Shown: positions 1 to 11,899 of the stretch, in pieces
Layout of the letters: each line of letters starts with the position of its first letter
Numbering within the stretch: the stretch's first letter is position 1
From: Myotis daubentonii
Lineage: Eukaryota > Chordata > Mammalia > Chiroptera > Vespertilionidae
Direction: 5' to 3'
Assembly: GCF_963259705.1 (NCBI RefSeq)
Contig: NC_081849.1
Location: 50,688,093-50,752,092, forward strand
DNA length: 64,000 nucleotides
The notes under the pieces: generated by a model
Seen by the model: only the letters and a program-made list of their open reading frames with translations
The model's database searches: none
What the model was told of the DNA's origin: nothing
Translations under genes and position numbers: made by a program

Positions 1-131
1 TTATTAGCTCTGCTTCACAGCTGTTCTGTGAGGCAAGTCTGGATTGCTTCTCTTTAGTTCACAGAAAGAGACAGTGACACCAGGAGGGATTACCAGACTG
101 GCCTCAGATAGCCCCTCCCCTCTGTCATTTC

Positions 132-358
132 TTTCTCTCTTTTTTTAATATATTTTATTGATTTTTTACAGAGAGGAAGGGAGAGGGATAGAGAGTTAGA
201 AACATCGATGAGAGAGAAACATCAATCAGCTGCCTCCTGCACACTCCCCACTGGGGATGTGCCCGCAACCAAGGTACATGCCCTTGACTGGAATCAAACC
301 TGGGACCCTTGAGTCTGCAGGCTGATGCTCTATCCACTGAGCCAAACCCGGCCAGGGC
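132..358 (-). mobile_element. Ves SINE (tRNA-derived), antisense
   Basis: The element reads in reverse: an A-rich tail (T-run near 140), a GA-rich body, then the tRNA-like head with the complement of a B box (GAATCAAACCTGGGA) and an A box (CCACTGAGCCAAACC), ending GGCCAGGGC. Imperfect target duplications flank it: CCCCTCTGTCATTTC at 117-131 and CCCCCTGTCATTTC at 362-375. Ves SINEs are transcribed by RNA polymerase III and mobilised by L1 machinery. Head and tail are both complete. The open frames across it are SINE noise. Confidence 0.93.
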
Positions 359-729
359 AATCCCCCTGTCATTTCAATGCTGGCATCAGTTTTCTCCTCT
401 TTTCTCACCTAATTGAATCAAATGACCTTTACCTTTTTGTTATTCCCACTCCTGCTGGAACTTTGTCATAAAAGTGAATCTGTTTCAACATTCTAGCAGG
501 CCTGAGGCTGACAAAATAACAGAGACCGTGAGAAACTACTGGAATTCCATGGAATGGAGTTATGACTAACAAATAATATGCCCTGCCCTGCAGATTCAAG
601 AAAGTACTCAATTTTTTACCATAATTCATCCTCTGTAGCAAAGAATACATTTATTTTTACTCAAAATATCACATCATCAATTTAGCAAAGATAATCATTT
701 CAGAGTAAAATACACTGTGGCAGTATTTC
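359..729. other. Unique AT-rich sequence, no feature recognised
   Basis: Single-copy-looking DNA between the Ves SINE and the MLT1-like LTR. I see no repeat family, RNA gene or exon. Short open frames have no recognisable domain. Confidence 0.5.
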
Positions 730-1732
730 CCAAAGATGGCCATCTTAATGGGCCTTCAAGATCTTCTAAATCTTGCCACAACAAATTAAGAAGCAAAGTC
801 TAATTATCCTCTTTCCTTGTAACCCGTAAATGGGGTAGAAGTCTGTATGACTACAGAGTCTAGATCAGAAAAAAAAAAAGAATTTTATCTTCCACCTTGC
901 TTGATGGAGCACACATACCAAATCCTGAGCCACCATGCAAACAGATTTTCCTGAGGCCACCATACTGTGAGGAAGCCCAAACTAGCCTGCCAGAGACTAC
1001 ACAGAGCTCTGACACTATATGAAGATTTATAGATGGAGAGATAGAAAGATAGGGAAAGATGCCTGGCTACCCCCCACTGCTCCAGACCACTGTTTCCACA
1101 CCAGCTACTAATTCTCTATAACCTTGTAAAAGACCCCAAACCAGATACTCCTAATTAAGCCCATCCCAAATTTGTGACCCACAGAAACTATCCTATCTAA
1201 TAAAGAGAGAATATGCTAATTACCCTCACACCATTGCAAAGATGGAGGCACCCACAGCCAATAAGGAGGGAATATGCTAATTGACTTCCCCGCCCTCAAA
1301 GATGGCTGCGCCCACAGCCACAAGATGGCCAGCAGGGGAAGGCAGTTGTGTGCAGTCAAGCCAGCAGGAAAGGGCAGTTGGGAGCGACTGGGCCGGCAGG
1401 GGAGGGCAGTTGGGGGTGATCAGGGCAGCAGGGGAGCAGTTAGGCATTGATCAGCCTGGCAGGGGAGTGGTTAGGGGGTGATCAGGCTGGTAGGCAGAAG
1501 CGGTTAGGGGCAATCAGGCAAGCAGGCAGGCGAGCAGTTGGGAGCCAGCAGTCCCAGATTGTGAGAGGGATGACCAGATTGGAGAGGGTGCAGGCTTGGC
1601 TGAGGGACAACCCCCTCCCCCAGTGCACGAATTTCGTGCACCGTGCCTCTAGTAAGATAATAATATGATTGTTATTGTTTTGAGTGCCAAACTACTGGGG
1701 TGATTTGTCATGCAGCAATAATAACCAAAGAC
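730..1732 (+). mobile_element. MLT1-like MaLR LTR, interrupted by a Helitron
   Basis: The region just before 1190 reads like the 3' part of an MLT1 LTR (TGACCCACAGAAACT). After the Helitron it resumes with AAGATAATAA, a GTTGTTTTAAGCC-like stretch, then GGGGTGATTTGTCATGCAGC, ending near CCAAAGACAC. MLT1 LTRs are non-coding remnants of ERVL-MaLR retrotransposons. The 5' boundary is a guess because the first 300 bases are diverged; the 3' boundary is better supported. Confidence 0.6.
1191..1652 (+). mobile_element. HeliBat-type non-autonomous Helitron
   Basis: It starts TCCTATCTAATAAAGAGAG directly after host A (1190) and ends CTAG (1649-1652) directly before host T (1653), the expected A^T insertion with no TSD. 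The 3' hairpin at 1624-1642 is perfect: GTGCACGAA, one T, TTCGTGCAC. The body holds about five degenerate copies of the GGTTAGGGG..ATCAGGC unit that is greatly expanded in the copy at 11794-12667. It has no Rep/helicase coding capacity, so it would depend on an autonomous relative. Confidence 0.94.
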
Positions 1733-2165
1733 ACAGTTCTTTATATCAAAAGAAACAGCCTATCAATGTATTTCTCAGAAGCATCTATAAATGCTAGCAA
1801 GATAGGAATTGAAGGGATGATGGACTGACCACCGTAATACTTACTTCCTTTTGCTCCTTTAACTTGGATTCATTTCATAGACAAATCGGGAGGTAATATG
1901 GCTTAATAACCCACACATATACCTTACAGCATCAGATTTTGCCAGCTTATACTCACCTGATAGCATCATCTTTAAGGTAGTCAATGCCATTCTGGATCTA
2001 GATCTAATTTAAATTATACTATGTACATTCCCTCCATCTCTAGAAATTCTGCCACTTTCTGGATGCATGAACAAAATAGCATCACATCCTCTCCTTACTA
2101 GTTAGTAATAAGCTTTGCAAAATATGTTTTTCTTATTGCCCTTGTCTTATTTATTTATAAATGTA
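1733..2165. other. Unique sequence between LTR and Helitron
   Basis: AT-rich DNA in which I recognise no repeat family or gene. Confidence 0.5.
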
Positions 2166-2524
2166 CTAAAGGCCCGATGCACAGAATTCGTGCAAGGGTA
2201 GGCCTTCCTTCCCCCAGTTGCCAGCTTTGCAACCCTGGCTTCGCAGCCCCGCCCCCCACCCGCACCCGCTTTGGCCTGGCACTGCCTGTGTTCACTGCCA
2301 CACACCTCTAGTTCCCCAGTTCCGTGGAGCCCCGATTGATCGCCCCACAGAGGGTGGCCTGGACCTCCCTCTGCAGGGTGATCGTGGGGCTATGGCAGGG
2401 CCCCCTGACCAATTGCATCGCACCTGCCTTGGCACCAGTGCGTGTCATAGCGTGGTCGTCCAGACGGTCATTCTGCTGTTCAGCAGTTCAGTCGATTTGC
2501 ATATTATGCTTTTATTATTATAGA
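2166..2524 (-). mobile_element. HeliBat-type Helitron, antisense, 359 bp
   Basis: Reverse orientation: CTAAAGGCCCGATGCAC at the left edge is the complement of the 3' hairpin and terminus (arms TGCAC 2178-2182 and GTGCA 2190-2194). The right edge GCTTTTATTATTATAGA is the complement of the TCTATAATAATAAAAGC 5' end. Flanking bases A (2165) and T (2525) fit insertion between A and T. Read in sense the terminal four bases are TTAG instead of CTAG, a mutation of the 3' end. The C-rich body is non-coding. Confidence 0.93.
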
Positions 2525-4216
2525 TTTTTTTTTTATGTAAAGTTGAATGTACTGACATATGCTGTGCCTTTCGCTTAGAAAAGGCTCACATGTTGACGTG
2601 GTAGCTGTGTGCACACAGTTGATGTGTTTTACTGGTGCAAAGCAAATAATCTCTACATTTCACAGATCCTGCCTTCTCATTAATTTGGCAAAGTGGGTGT
2701 TGAGGGTTACTTTTTTTCTGGCACTTCACATAGCATGGGTGTAGGAAGAGAGAGGAAATAATACTAAGTCAATTTTGATAAAACAAAATATGCAAAGAAT
2801 CTGCTGTTGGGGGCGATTGTGCTCATTAAATATTATATGCTAGAGACATCCAGGTTGTGGCAACTAAAGTTACATTAAACGCAACTAAACTCACTGTTGC
2901 ATTTTTCATTAAGACAATGAGAAATTCCTCTAGCATATTAACAATCAACCATGTCCTTCATCAAGGTGTGTATGACAGAGAGTGTTACCAACTTGAATAT
3001 CACATTTATTTTTAAAAATCAAGTAGTCAACTCCAAAGTTAAGAAGTTCAATGTTTTTCTGAATCAGAAAAAAATGAAACACTGACTCTAGCCCACTTCA
3101 TTGTAACTAATCTATCCAAAAGCTCAGGGAGTAGGAATAAATTTTATTTCGTAAGAAATTGGGATTCTAAACATTGCTCACCTGCTTTAGAAGATGACAG
3201 CATGACTTTTTGGATACTTGGTCATTGTTATTGTGGGCTTTCTATAGGTTTATATTATTATTATTATTATTATTATTATTCATAGTTCTTAAATAAATAT
3301 CTCCATGGTTCTTGGATGTTTCCCCATTACATTGTTGGAGCTGTGTCCTTTGTAAGCAGCTCAGTAAGTTGTGTACTTAATACTCTTTCTTAGGTAATGA
3401 ATGCATAGCTCCTATACTGAGCAGAGCGTTATTCATTTCCTCTTTTGAAAACACTATTAGTAAAAACTACCCACATTCAATCTGCCTACGGTTTTGGCAG
3501 AGCTTGAAAACATTATGACTCCAAGATATACCGTTAGCTGAATATCTGATCTCATTAAGCTCTGTTGCTTTCTAAGCATAATGTAAACAAAGTACAATTA
3601 TTAACAACTTCCCTGAGTCATACGGTATAATTTATTTTTATAGCAGCTGGTTGTTAAGTGAAGATATCTGTCTTTACACAGCACTTGTATTTCATTGTCT
3701 CCCGTGTCTTTGCTGTTCATGAAACAATTCTGCTTTCAAGGATGTGAAAGAAATAAACCAGAAACTAAAAACCCTTATTTTTATACTCACATTTCCAATA
3801 CAATGAATAGATTATTTTTACTGACATAAGGCTGTATTTTAAAAAGGTACTGTCTATTAATTTGCTGTTTCTTATTTGGCATTAAATAGGAAAATAAATC
3901 AAAATTAGATTTCAACTATATGGAATATATCAGAGCCACATATGTTCTTTGCAAATTTCTACTTAGGTAAAGAACACTTTTGTAATATTAATATTAGCAA
4001 TTGAGCTGGAGGCTTATGTTATTACATTTTTTTCCTCTTATTTCCCCAACCAAGCAAAATGAAAACCCGCTCTATTCTGAGTGTAATCAATTTTGACCTG
4101 AGTTTTCCAGAGCAAACTACTCCTGAATTTGCCTTTTTACACACCCTTACTTTTCATTAACAGAACTTAAACTAGCAGTAGTCCTGTGCTCTGCAAAACA
4201 AAATGATGCTCACAAT
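2525..4216. other. Unique AT-rich stretch
   Basis: Apart from the ATT microsatellite at 3252-3280 I see no repeat family, RNA gene or coding exon here. Confidence 0.5.
3252..3280. repeat. (ATT)n microsatellite
   Basis: About nine uninterrupted ATT units, bounded by GGTTTAT and CATAG. Confidence 0.95.
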
Positions 4217-4235
4217 AAAAAGAGAATGTACCCCT

Positions 4236-4382
4236 TCTGCCCTGGCCTGTGCACAGTCCCATGCACCAAAGGTCACCAGTTCCGGGTTGTCAGATCAACA
4301 GTAGGGTGCATGCACGAGGTAGCCTGTTGATGTTTCTCTCTCTCCCTCTCCCTTCCTCTCTCTAAAATTATATTTTAAAAGA
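4236..4382 (+). mobile_element. Ves-related SINE, internally shortened
   Basis: It begins TCTGCCCTGGCC and ends in TTTCTCTCTCTCCCTCTCCC, an A-rich tail and a 3' duplication. The flanking copies AAAAGAGAATGTACCCCT (4218-4235) and AAAAGAAAATGTACCCCT (4383-4400) are TSDs. The tRNA-like head is diverged, with no clean A box (a B-box-like GGTTGTCAGATC near 4285), and the element is about 80 bases shorter than full-length Ves. Confidence 0.8.
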
Positions 4383-4400
4383 AAAAGAAAATGTACCCCT

Positions 4401-6290
4401 CCTATTTAGCTTTATAACTTTCACCTAGAAAGCGGCTAGAAGTAAACAAAAACTGTTTTAGAAAACGACATTGAAGTGTTCTCCATTTGGACATGATGCT
4501 TTGTTTCATGACTGGACAAAAAAGACCTTTAAAATATATTATATCATTTGACCAGTTTATATGTACCATACATAGATACAGATATCTAAAATCTTCTGCA
4601 GACTGATTTCAGACTATACAGAAATTAATGAACTTTGCTTGCCTAGGATGGCTCCAAGCAGGCTAGATCTATTCAGGAATAGGCACTTCAGTAGCTCATG
4701 AGACTATGGAGGGTTCAATAAGGGACACTTGGCTTGTTTTATATTATGCTCTAAGAAAGAAATTAAACATTCACAAACAAACGATACCCAGGAAGAGCTA
4801 AAAATCTCTCCCTTGCCTCCTTCATGGCATTATCAAGTATATGACTTGGATATTGCCTTTCAAACAAACACATTTTGGCAGTGGTTACATTGTAAATATT
4901 TAAAGAGGCATTTTTTCAGAAAATAATTGCATTTCTTGAGCAATATGAATTGCCAGCCACCCAACACAAACTCCACAAAATGCTTCTTCAGATGGCAAAT
5001 AGGAAGTCCCAGTCCATACCAACCTAAACTATGTTGTGTAGCACCTTCATTAACATGTTCATTCCTGATTTTATAGCAAATGAATTACATCTCGTATCTA
5101 ACAAGAGAAAATCTTGAAGTGAAGAATTGATTTTCCATGTATCTCCATGTTTCCATGAACATGTAACTAGCTTTGCTATTTTTCTAAAATAGGAAATAGT
5201 TAACAGAAATTTTATGCCAAGTGCTTTCAGAAATTGGTCCTTCCACCTCAAGAGGTTTCCTAACTTTCTGCCTTATGTCCATTTTTGGCACAGAAAACAT
5301 TTAAGAAAATGACAGAAAAATGAGTGTCATCGGCAACTTCAAAGTAAGGCCATAAAATTCAGAATTTCTTACTAAATGTCTTTCAGGTCTAAACCACACA
5401 TGGAGTATTTCCCCCCTCATTTCTCAAAGCAGAAAAAAGCTGTGTTAAAGATCACCCCAGTTTATTAATTTTGTAATTGATTATACTGATTGCATGAAGA
5501 TTTCCATTGCAAAAACAGATTTTTAAGAACTAAAAATATGACAATTATGCAGGTTACTAATTTAAGTGAATAAGTAACTACAGGTTTTTTAAGTAGCAGA
5601 CACTTAAAACTCAGGGAGTCATTTGCCCCCTTCTTTCACCTGCCTGAAATTTCTATTCACATTTTTTAAAAAGGGGAGTGGAGGAGGCAGGCAATGAATG
5701 TTAAATGATAGCAATCAAGGCTCTTCAATGCAGTAGTCCAAAAACCTAAAATGATTATCTGTGGGAGCTTTACAGATAATTAAAATACAACACTGTCTAG
5801 ATAAAGCTCCTTGTAATTAAATAGAGTCTAATCATCAGAAGGGGGAATCAAAAAATCCTCTCTAGGGGCTGAACGGCCTTCAGATGGTGGCAGTAAGGCT
5901 CAGCCGGTTGCTTCCGTCCTCTTATCAGCACATTCCTGCCTCAGCCCCTCCTGTGGTTCTCGAGGGGCCAGAGATCAGACATTTTTAGTTGTCCCAGTGA
6001 AGGATGAGGGGTTACTCATGCATTTAGTGCCATGGGCCAGGGATTCCAAACAAGCCCACAAAATAAAAGATTGTCCCAGCCAAAAAAGTGCTGATTCCTT
6101 ATCAAAAGAGGACCTTTTGTATTTGCTCTCATCTGCCCAGGATGCTCTTAGCTCCTCTCACAACAAATATGGGTAAAAGGATGAATGAAATCACCCTTGG
6201 GTGCTTATTTTAACTGAGTAAACAGAACTTATCGTCATCACAATATAGTGTAGTTTCTCAGACTGGCGAGATGCCCCATGGGCACTTCAG
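4401..6290. other. Unique sequence including a possible conserved block
   Basis: No repeat family or exon recognised. The 5690-6010 section stands out in composition and is listed separately. Confidence 0.5.
5690..6010. promoter_or_regulatory. Possible regulatory (conserved non-coding) block
   Basis: A non-repetitive patch with several homeodomain-like ATTA cores (AGATAATTAAAA, TTGTAATTAAAT), GATA-like AGATAA sites and a switch to CpG-containing sequence near 5870-5970. This mix resembles enhancers seen in mammalian intergenic DNA, but nothing here proves function; sequence alone cannot show conservation. Confidence 0.22.
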
Positions 6291-6294
6291 TTCC

Positions 6295-6402
6295 CTAAGG
6301 GCAAGGACTTGTCCATTTTGGTACTGATGGAGCCCTGGCACCTAGAATGTGGCTGGCGGGTATTACATGCTTAATAAATACATGTTTGGAAATGAATGAA
6401 TC
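6295..6402 (+). mobile_element. L2 3' end fragment
   Basis: Matches the LINE-2 3' terminus: AAGGGCAAGGACTTGTCC, then CCTGGCACCTAGAATG, then a degenerate AATAAATA..GAATGAATG tail. Ancient and non-coding. Confidence 0.75.
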
Positions 6403-6479
6403 CAAGGGATCCAATGGGGTGCTTAATAAAAATACAAATAATTGGACTCGGCCTAGACCTACTGAATGAGAAACTCCAA

Positions 6480-6900
6480 GGATTTGGTTTAGAAGCCAAA
6501 TGGATCTGAGACAATGCCTTGCTCTACCAGTTAATTGGGTGTGACCTTAAGCAAGACACCTCATCTCTCTGAGTCTGATTCATTAAACAAATGGTTTAAG
6601 ATGCCTACTCTATTTCTACATTGTGCTACTGCTGAGGATATAATGATGAGCAAAACGATACAGTCTTTGCCTTCATGGGACTCACACGTTCTACTCTTTA
6701 AAATGAGAATAAATAATATCACTGCCAAGGGTTTATGTGCAAGTCATTATCAATATTAATCATCATGCTATTTGTTTGTAGGGACTACTCACATCTCATA
6801 TGATCTTAATAACTCATTTAAGAAAGGTAGAGTTGATATTGTCCCATTTCTAGATGCTCAAAAAGTTGAAGCTCCTTTGCCCAGGGCATTAGAATGGGAA
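6480..6900. mobile_element. MIR relics with an L2 fragment between them
   Basis: From 6480 to about 6600 the sequence follows the MIR core in sense (GTGACCTTAAGCAAGACACC). At 6605-6695 it follows the L2 3' region in antisense (GAGGATATAATGATGAGCAA). At 6700-6760 MIR-like sense sequence resumes (AAAATGAGAATAAATAATA), suggesting L2 DNA interrupting a MIR. At 6790-6890 a second MIR reads in antisense (ATCTTAATAACTCATTTA). Boundaries are approximate. Confidence 0.6.
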
Positions 6901-9790
6901 GGAGGAACCTAGAGCTCAGATTTCTTTTATTCCTCAGCTTTGAAGCAGTCATTCAGAGCATAAGAGCTAACTTTGTCAAGCAGTTGGCTCTTCTTTGCAC
7001 CTTCTATGTGTGGCCAGATTAGAGGGATTTCCTTGTGTGTTATGGACCATCATTTAAGCTTGGTTGCAAGATTCTCAGACTAGATACTCTTCATTCTCCT
7101 GGAAGCTAGGACAGATGTAAAAAAGATCAGCAGGAAAATCTGTGCTAAGTCCTGTGGGTTTTCCATGTATTTTATTTTTTAATTTGCTTTTTAGGGTATA
7201 CAGTTTGTGCCTTTTGGTTTGCTTTTGTTTTTAATGCAAGCAGACTATGCAACTTGTTTTATATCTTTTCCTCACACTAGAAAACTAATGGATTCTGGGT
7301 ACTGTGTTTGTGTATATTATTTGTGGTTTTTTCAGCTAGGCTCACCTGTCACTATTTCTATCCAAATGACTATTTCATTACACTCAGGAAGGACCAGAAG
7401 GACATACCTGGTAATTTCCCTGCCCTCCCTTTCCCTTCCAACCAATTCTATGCTGGAAAGCTGCTTTTATATAGAAAAACTGTATACATTTACCAAAGAA
7501 ATCAGCACTAACAGGAGAATCTTTAAATTGGTTCTTCTCAGGTTTGATTTCTTGAAAAAGAAAATTGAAAAGTTAACACTGAAGGTGACTGAGATTTCTG
7601 GAGGCCACAGAAATTCAATTGTGCTCTCCTGTCCCACCCAACCGAGACCCTAATCCCTGATTGGCACTGGTTATTTTCCCTGGTCACTTCATCTGAGAAT
7701 TAATGTTTGGGTGATACAGTGTCCACAGAGATGAACAGTGTGAGTTCACCTAAATTATGTTCAGCCCACCACCCACTTAGACTGGAAGTTACTGTGTTCA
7801 CCTGCAGTAACATGAAAACAGAAGAGCTCCAAAGCATGCACTCACCAGTCTCTCATTCAAATGAGAGACATTCTCATGTCCCATACCCAGACTATAAAAG
7901 GTTCTGAATACTTCAAACTATATGTTTAAAATACCAATTCAGATGGCATAACACGCCCTGCCATGAACGTGACATAACACCCAACAGAATCCTTAAAATC
8001 CCTCAACATTCGGCTAATCCTAATTGCCATTAGTTCTGTGACCACAGTCAATGTTTGAGCCATTTTACCCTAAACTACCTGGGTTTCAGTAGAGGTACGA
8101 TATATAATGAATCACTGTCACTCATATAAATTTTCATTTGAATATCCTATTGTCCATAAATTGATATCCATGGGGTGGGGAAAAGTAGAGACGGTTTATG
8201 CCTACATAGCCTCTATCCCTGGCTTAGTTCTTTATACCAAGAAAAGGAGAGAAAACTAGATAATTCTGTGCTGATTTGGTTAACACTTTCTCTAGGTGAC
8301 TCAGAACCTTCCTGATAATATTTATCTCTAATTTTCTATAGCAGTTCATCATCTATATCTGTTTCAGATTGTCCATACAATCCAAAATTACTCATCCATT
8401 TTCTAATTTTCCTGCAACCTGATAATTCTCTTAAAGTGATTGCACAGTTAGACAGCTGTGTGTAGACTTCTGGCCTAATGCTAAAACTAAAACATAGCTA
8501 TTTCAACTTTAAAACTAATAGTGTCCAAAAAAAATCAATGCATATTTCATGTTAGAACATAAGAGAAATTGATGGCAATAAAAATGACTGTCATTTCTTC
8601 CTATAATTCTCTTAAATATGTTACATAAAGACATTAGATATATTAAGAAAACTGAGATTTGGGCTTTTGCTTTCAGAAAAGTGGAAATTACCCTGACCTT
8701 AATCCAACATGGTTTGGATTTTCTCACATATGTGAAATTTCACTGACTCCTAGTTTATTTCTTGGCTGTTCTATTGTACAAAAATACAGTCTTAAAAATC
8801 AATTTTTTAAAAATTGCACTCATCCATAGCACTCATAGAAATCTGTATCCAAAACACCATTGACAATAACATACCTTCAGTTCAAGTTACGCCCAGTTAG
8901 ATGGAGAAATGAGCAGATCAGAATTGTACATAAGCCGAATACTTAAGCCTCACCACACAGATAATTAACCTCAAGTAATACAAGAATTTTCGTGTTTCTC
9001 TCCTGGATTTTGCCTCAGGTATTAACCACCCAAAAAGTAACAGGCTGGCTTTAAACATCTCTGGCAAACCGCTGGGTAGCATTTCATAACATAACAAGAA
9101 CTTCACTAACATGACTTCCAAAAAATTAAAAGCTAGCTTGGATTGCTGTTATTGTTGGTGCTTGGGGCCATTTGGAGTGGGGAAAAAAATATGCAGGTAA
9201 TTACAAATGCACACGATGAGGAAGCGGAGTCTGACATGGTTTCTCTTCCAGGGTTAGGCTTGGGCTAGTTCTAAATAGCGGCTATGTTGCAGTTTATGAA
9301 AAAGTTGGTACCTCTGGTTTGAGTTTGACTATTTTAGCCTCAATAAAGGGCATTCTAATTGTCATGGAAATTAGAGAAACAAAATTTTCTCAGCCTATCT
9401 TTAAAATAACACAAGTATCCAAATTCCAATCATAATCTCAGTCTTGAATATGCAGGACTAATTAATGAATGAGGCAATGGAAGTATTAATAACTGATTGC
9501 CATTTTTAATGGTCTCAAAATAAAGTATCTTGTAATAAAAGGATTATAGTATTATTTTCCCTATGTGAGTCCCCTTAGCTGACAGATACTCTGAAAGAAC
9601 TCCACTCAGTAAAAAGATGGTAATTCATTTCGTCAGTTAATCACATTATCTCCCTTCTTACTTTTCAAAAAAACATGAGAACTAGCCAGTCAGTCGTGAG
9701 AAGAGCAAAACAAATATGTGCAGAGAGAACCAGAGACAACATGAGAAGGAGATTGGATGCAGCAGGAGTTAGTCCCTAAAGCTGCCTCAG
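6901..9790. other. Unique AT-rich stretch
   Basis: Nearly 3 kb in which I recognise no repeat family, RNA gene or exon. The 148-codon open frame at 7207-7653 has no domain, no convincing start context and no splice partner, and I do not consider it a gene. Confidence 0.5.
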
Positions 9791-9794
9791 AAAC

Positions 9795-9965
9795 TCATAT
9801 TTAATGAGGTCTCAGTATGAGCAGGCTTTGGTTACACACTATACCTGCATCGTTTTATCCATATGAGAGTCAGTCTTTGTCCCTATTTCTATATGAAGAT
9901 ACTGAGGTTCAGAGATGTGAAGTGGCCAGAATGCCAGCCAAGATCTGTCTGATTGTGAAGTCTGT
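9795..9965 (-). mobile_element. MIR-like relic, antisense
   Basis: Contains the antisense MIR pattern of ATCGTTTTATCC, then TATGAAGATACTGAGGTTCAG..GTGAAGTGGCC. Heavily diverged. Confidence 0.5.
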
Positions 9966-9974
9966 GCTAGGCTG

Positions 9975-11291
9975 GCTAACACAGCCAGGAAAGCCTCCGG
10001 GTAAAGCCCTCAGCAGCGTTCCCTCCTGGTCCTGAAGAAGTAAAGCGGTGTTTTCTAGAACATGCAGACCTTCTTGAATTAGTGGGGACTCTACCTACCA
10101 TAGGATTGAGAAGAATACTGTTAAGGAAAGGGAACAGTTCTTAGTTAATGTAAGTCATATTCGGCTTTCAAGACATCAGGGTAGAAAAATTAATATTAAT
10201 ATACAAATATTCTGTCACACTTCTCCAACATCCTAGAAAGTGCTAATTATTTTCTCCTGCCTTCAAGATTATCTTGTCCAATGAGTGAGATTACTAACAC
10301 TCAATCACTAAAAGCAGCTTGCACGTATGGAGACAATAAGTACTGAGGTACATGAAGTCTATGAGCCCCTTTGCTTACTGGTCCTCAAACAATGAGACAC
10401 TAGACTCCCAGAAAACATGACTCCTTCAAGAAGAAAAAGTGGGCATGAGATAGTGTTTCTCATTGTTCCTGACCTCCCCTTTATGATCGGTTAATTCCTT
10501 GTGTCACAGCGGGAGGTAAATTTGAGCTTGCACATAAACTCTTCCCAGACGCCCCTGGTACTTATGCTACACTTCCCGGACATTTACATGCATTGTGAAA
10601 TAAATAAAAATCTCTGTCTCAACCTCAAATATCCATGTGTGTGTTTGTGCTTGTGTATGTGTAAATACAATCTCCATTTGGTGTATATATACCAGAGTGG
10701 AGAACAAAACACCCCAGTTTATTGTTCAATTCCCCACTCATATCATCATTGCTCCCTCCAGCAAGACGGGAGGGGCCTTTCTGTTTCTTTATCAATATGA
10801 CAAGAGGAGAATTTGCTTGTATTGGTATCTTTACTTTGAAGTGAAGTGAAACCCTACCACTTTTATTTTGTTGGTAAAAATCCTTAAGAAGCCTCTTGTC
10901 TTTGACCCCATATGGAGTCCTATAATCTAGTCTCACTTGGGGCACCAGAACCTTTTAGGCCATCACTGCTGAAATTGGTACTGGAAAGGAAAATAATATC
11001 TCTCAGAAAAGTCAGAGAGACTAACAGGAAATTGTGTGAGGAGAATATTAGAGAGAAAAAAAGCTGAGAGGGATTTTTGTTTCATTTTTTTACTCACTTT
11101 TAAAGTTAACTCTTTGCTCTTTAGAATACTCTTCTTTGTTTTACTCTGGCTCACATTTTTTTTTTGAAGCAGCTTTAGAACTAAAGCACTGTAAAGCATT
11201 GAGAAGATAATTGTTTTTCAAATGAGTTCCTTGAAGCTCTGATTTCACATATAAGACACACCAAGAAGTTTCTGCATCAATTTCTAGGAAA
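9975..11291. other. Unique sequence
   Basis: No repeat family or exon recognised. A short TGTG/TATA-rich patch lies at 10630-10690. Open frames on both strands near 10.5-10.9 kb overlap each other and have no recognisable domain. Confidence 0.5.
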
Positions 11292-11793
11292 TCCTATATA
11301 ATAAAAGGCTAATATGCAAATAGACCAAATGGGCAGAACAACCAAACAACTGAACAACCAGTCGCTGTGACACGTGCTGACCAGCCGGGGGCGTGTGCAG
11401 AACATGGCGGGCATTGACTGCGGCGGGATGGTGGAACACGTGAGCAGGGCCACCAGACCAAAGCAAGGTGCCAGTTGCTGTACTGGGGACAAGCCTCTGG
11501 TGGTTACTGAAAATTCTTTGCTCTTGCATGCAGTGGGAGCTGCCACTCACACCCGCTGCTGGTACCTGGCACCAGTCCCAATCACTCAGTGGCATCAGCA
11601 GGTGCGAGCAAGGCCAGTGCCATCAGTGCATGGGATTGGCAGCAGTGGGAGCGGGGCTGCCAGCAGACAGGGGACTGGGGGCATGGTGGGAGGGGCCAGG
11701 CAGGGGATGGGCCAAGACCTGCCCCTGTGCCTACTGCAGCCTCATGGCCCACAGTTCCTTTCAAGGTGCACAGATTCGTGCACTGACCCCTAG
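11292..11793 (+). mobile_element. HeliBat-type Helitron, upstream member of a pair
   Basis: Starts TCCTATATAATAAAAGGC after host A (11291), followed by the typical ATGCAAATAGACCAAA region, and ends CTAG at 11790-11793. The 3' hairpin arms are GTGCAC at 11766-11771 and 11778-11783. The following base T (11794) is also the first base of the next Helitron. The body is GC-rich and yields several overlapping meaningless open frames on both strands. Confidence 0.94.
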
Positions 11794-11899
11794 TCTATAA
11801 TAATAAAAGCATAATATGCTAATTAGACCGGACAGCCGAACAGCCTTCCGGACATCATTCCAGAGGTCTTTCTGGATGAAGCTTTGGCAGCGGGGGCCG

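Noticed and set aside
7207..7653. 148-codon open frame
   Set aside because: AT-rich sequence, no domain, no supporting gene structure.
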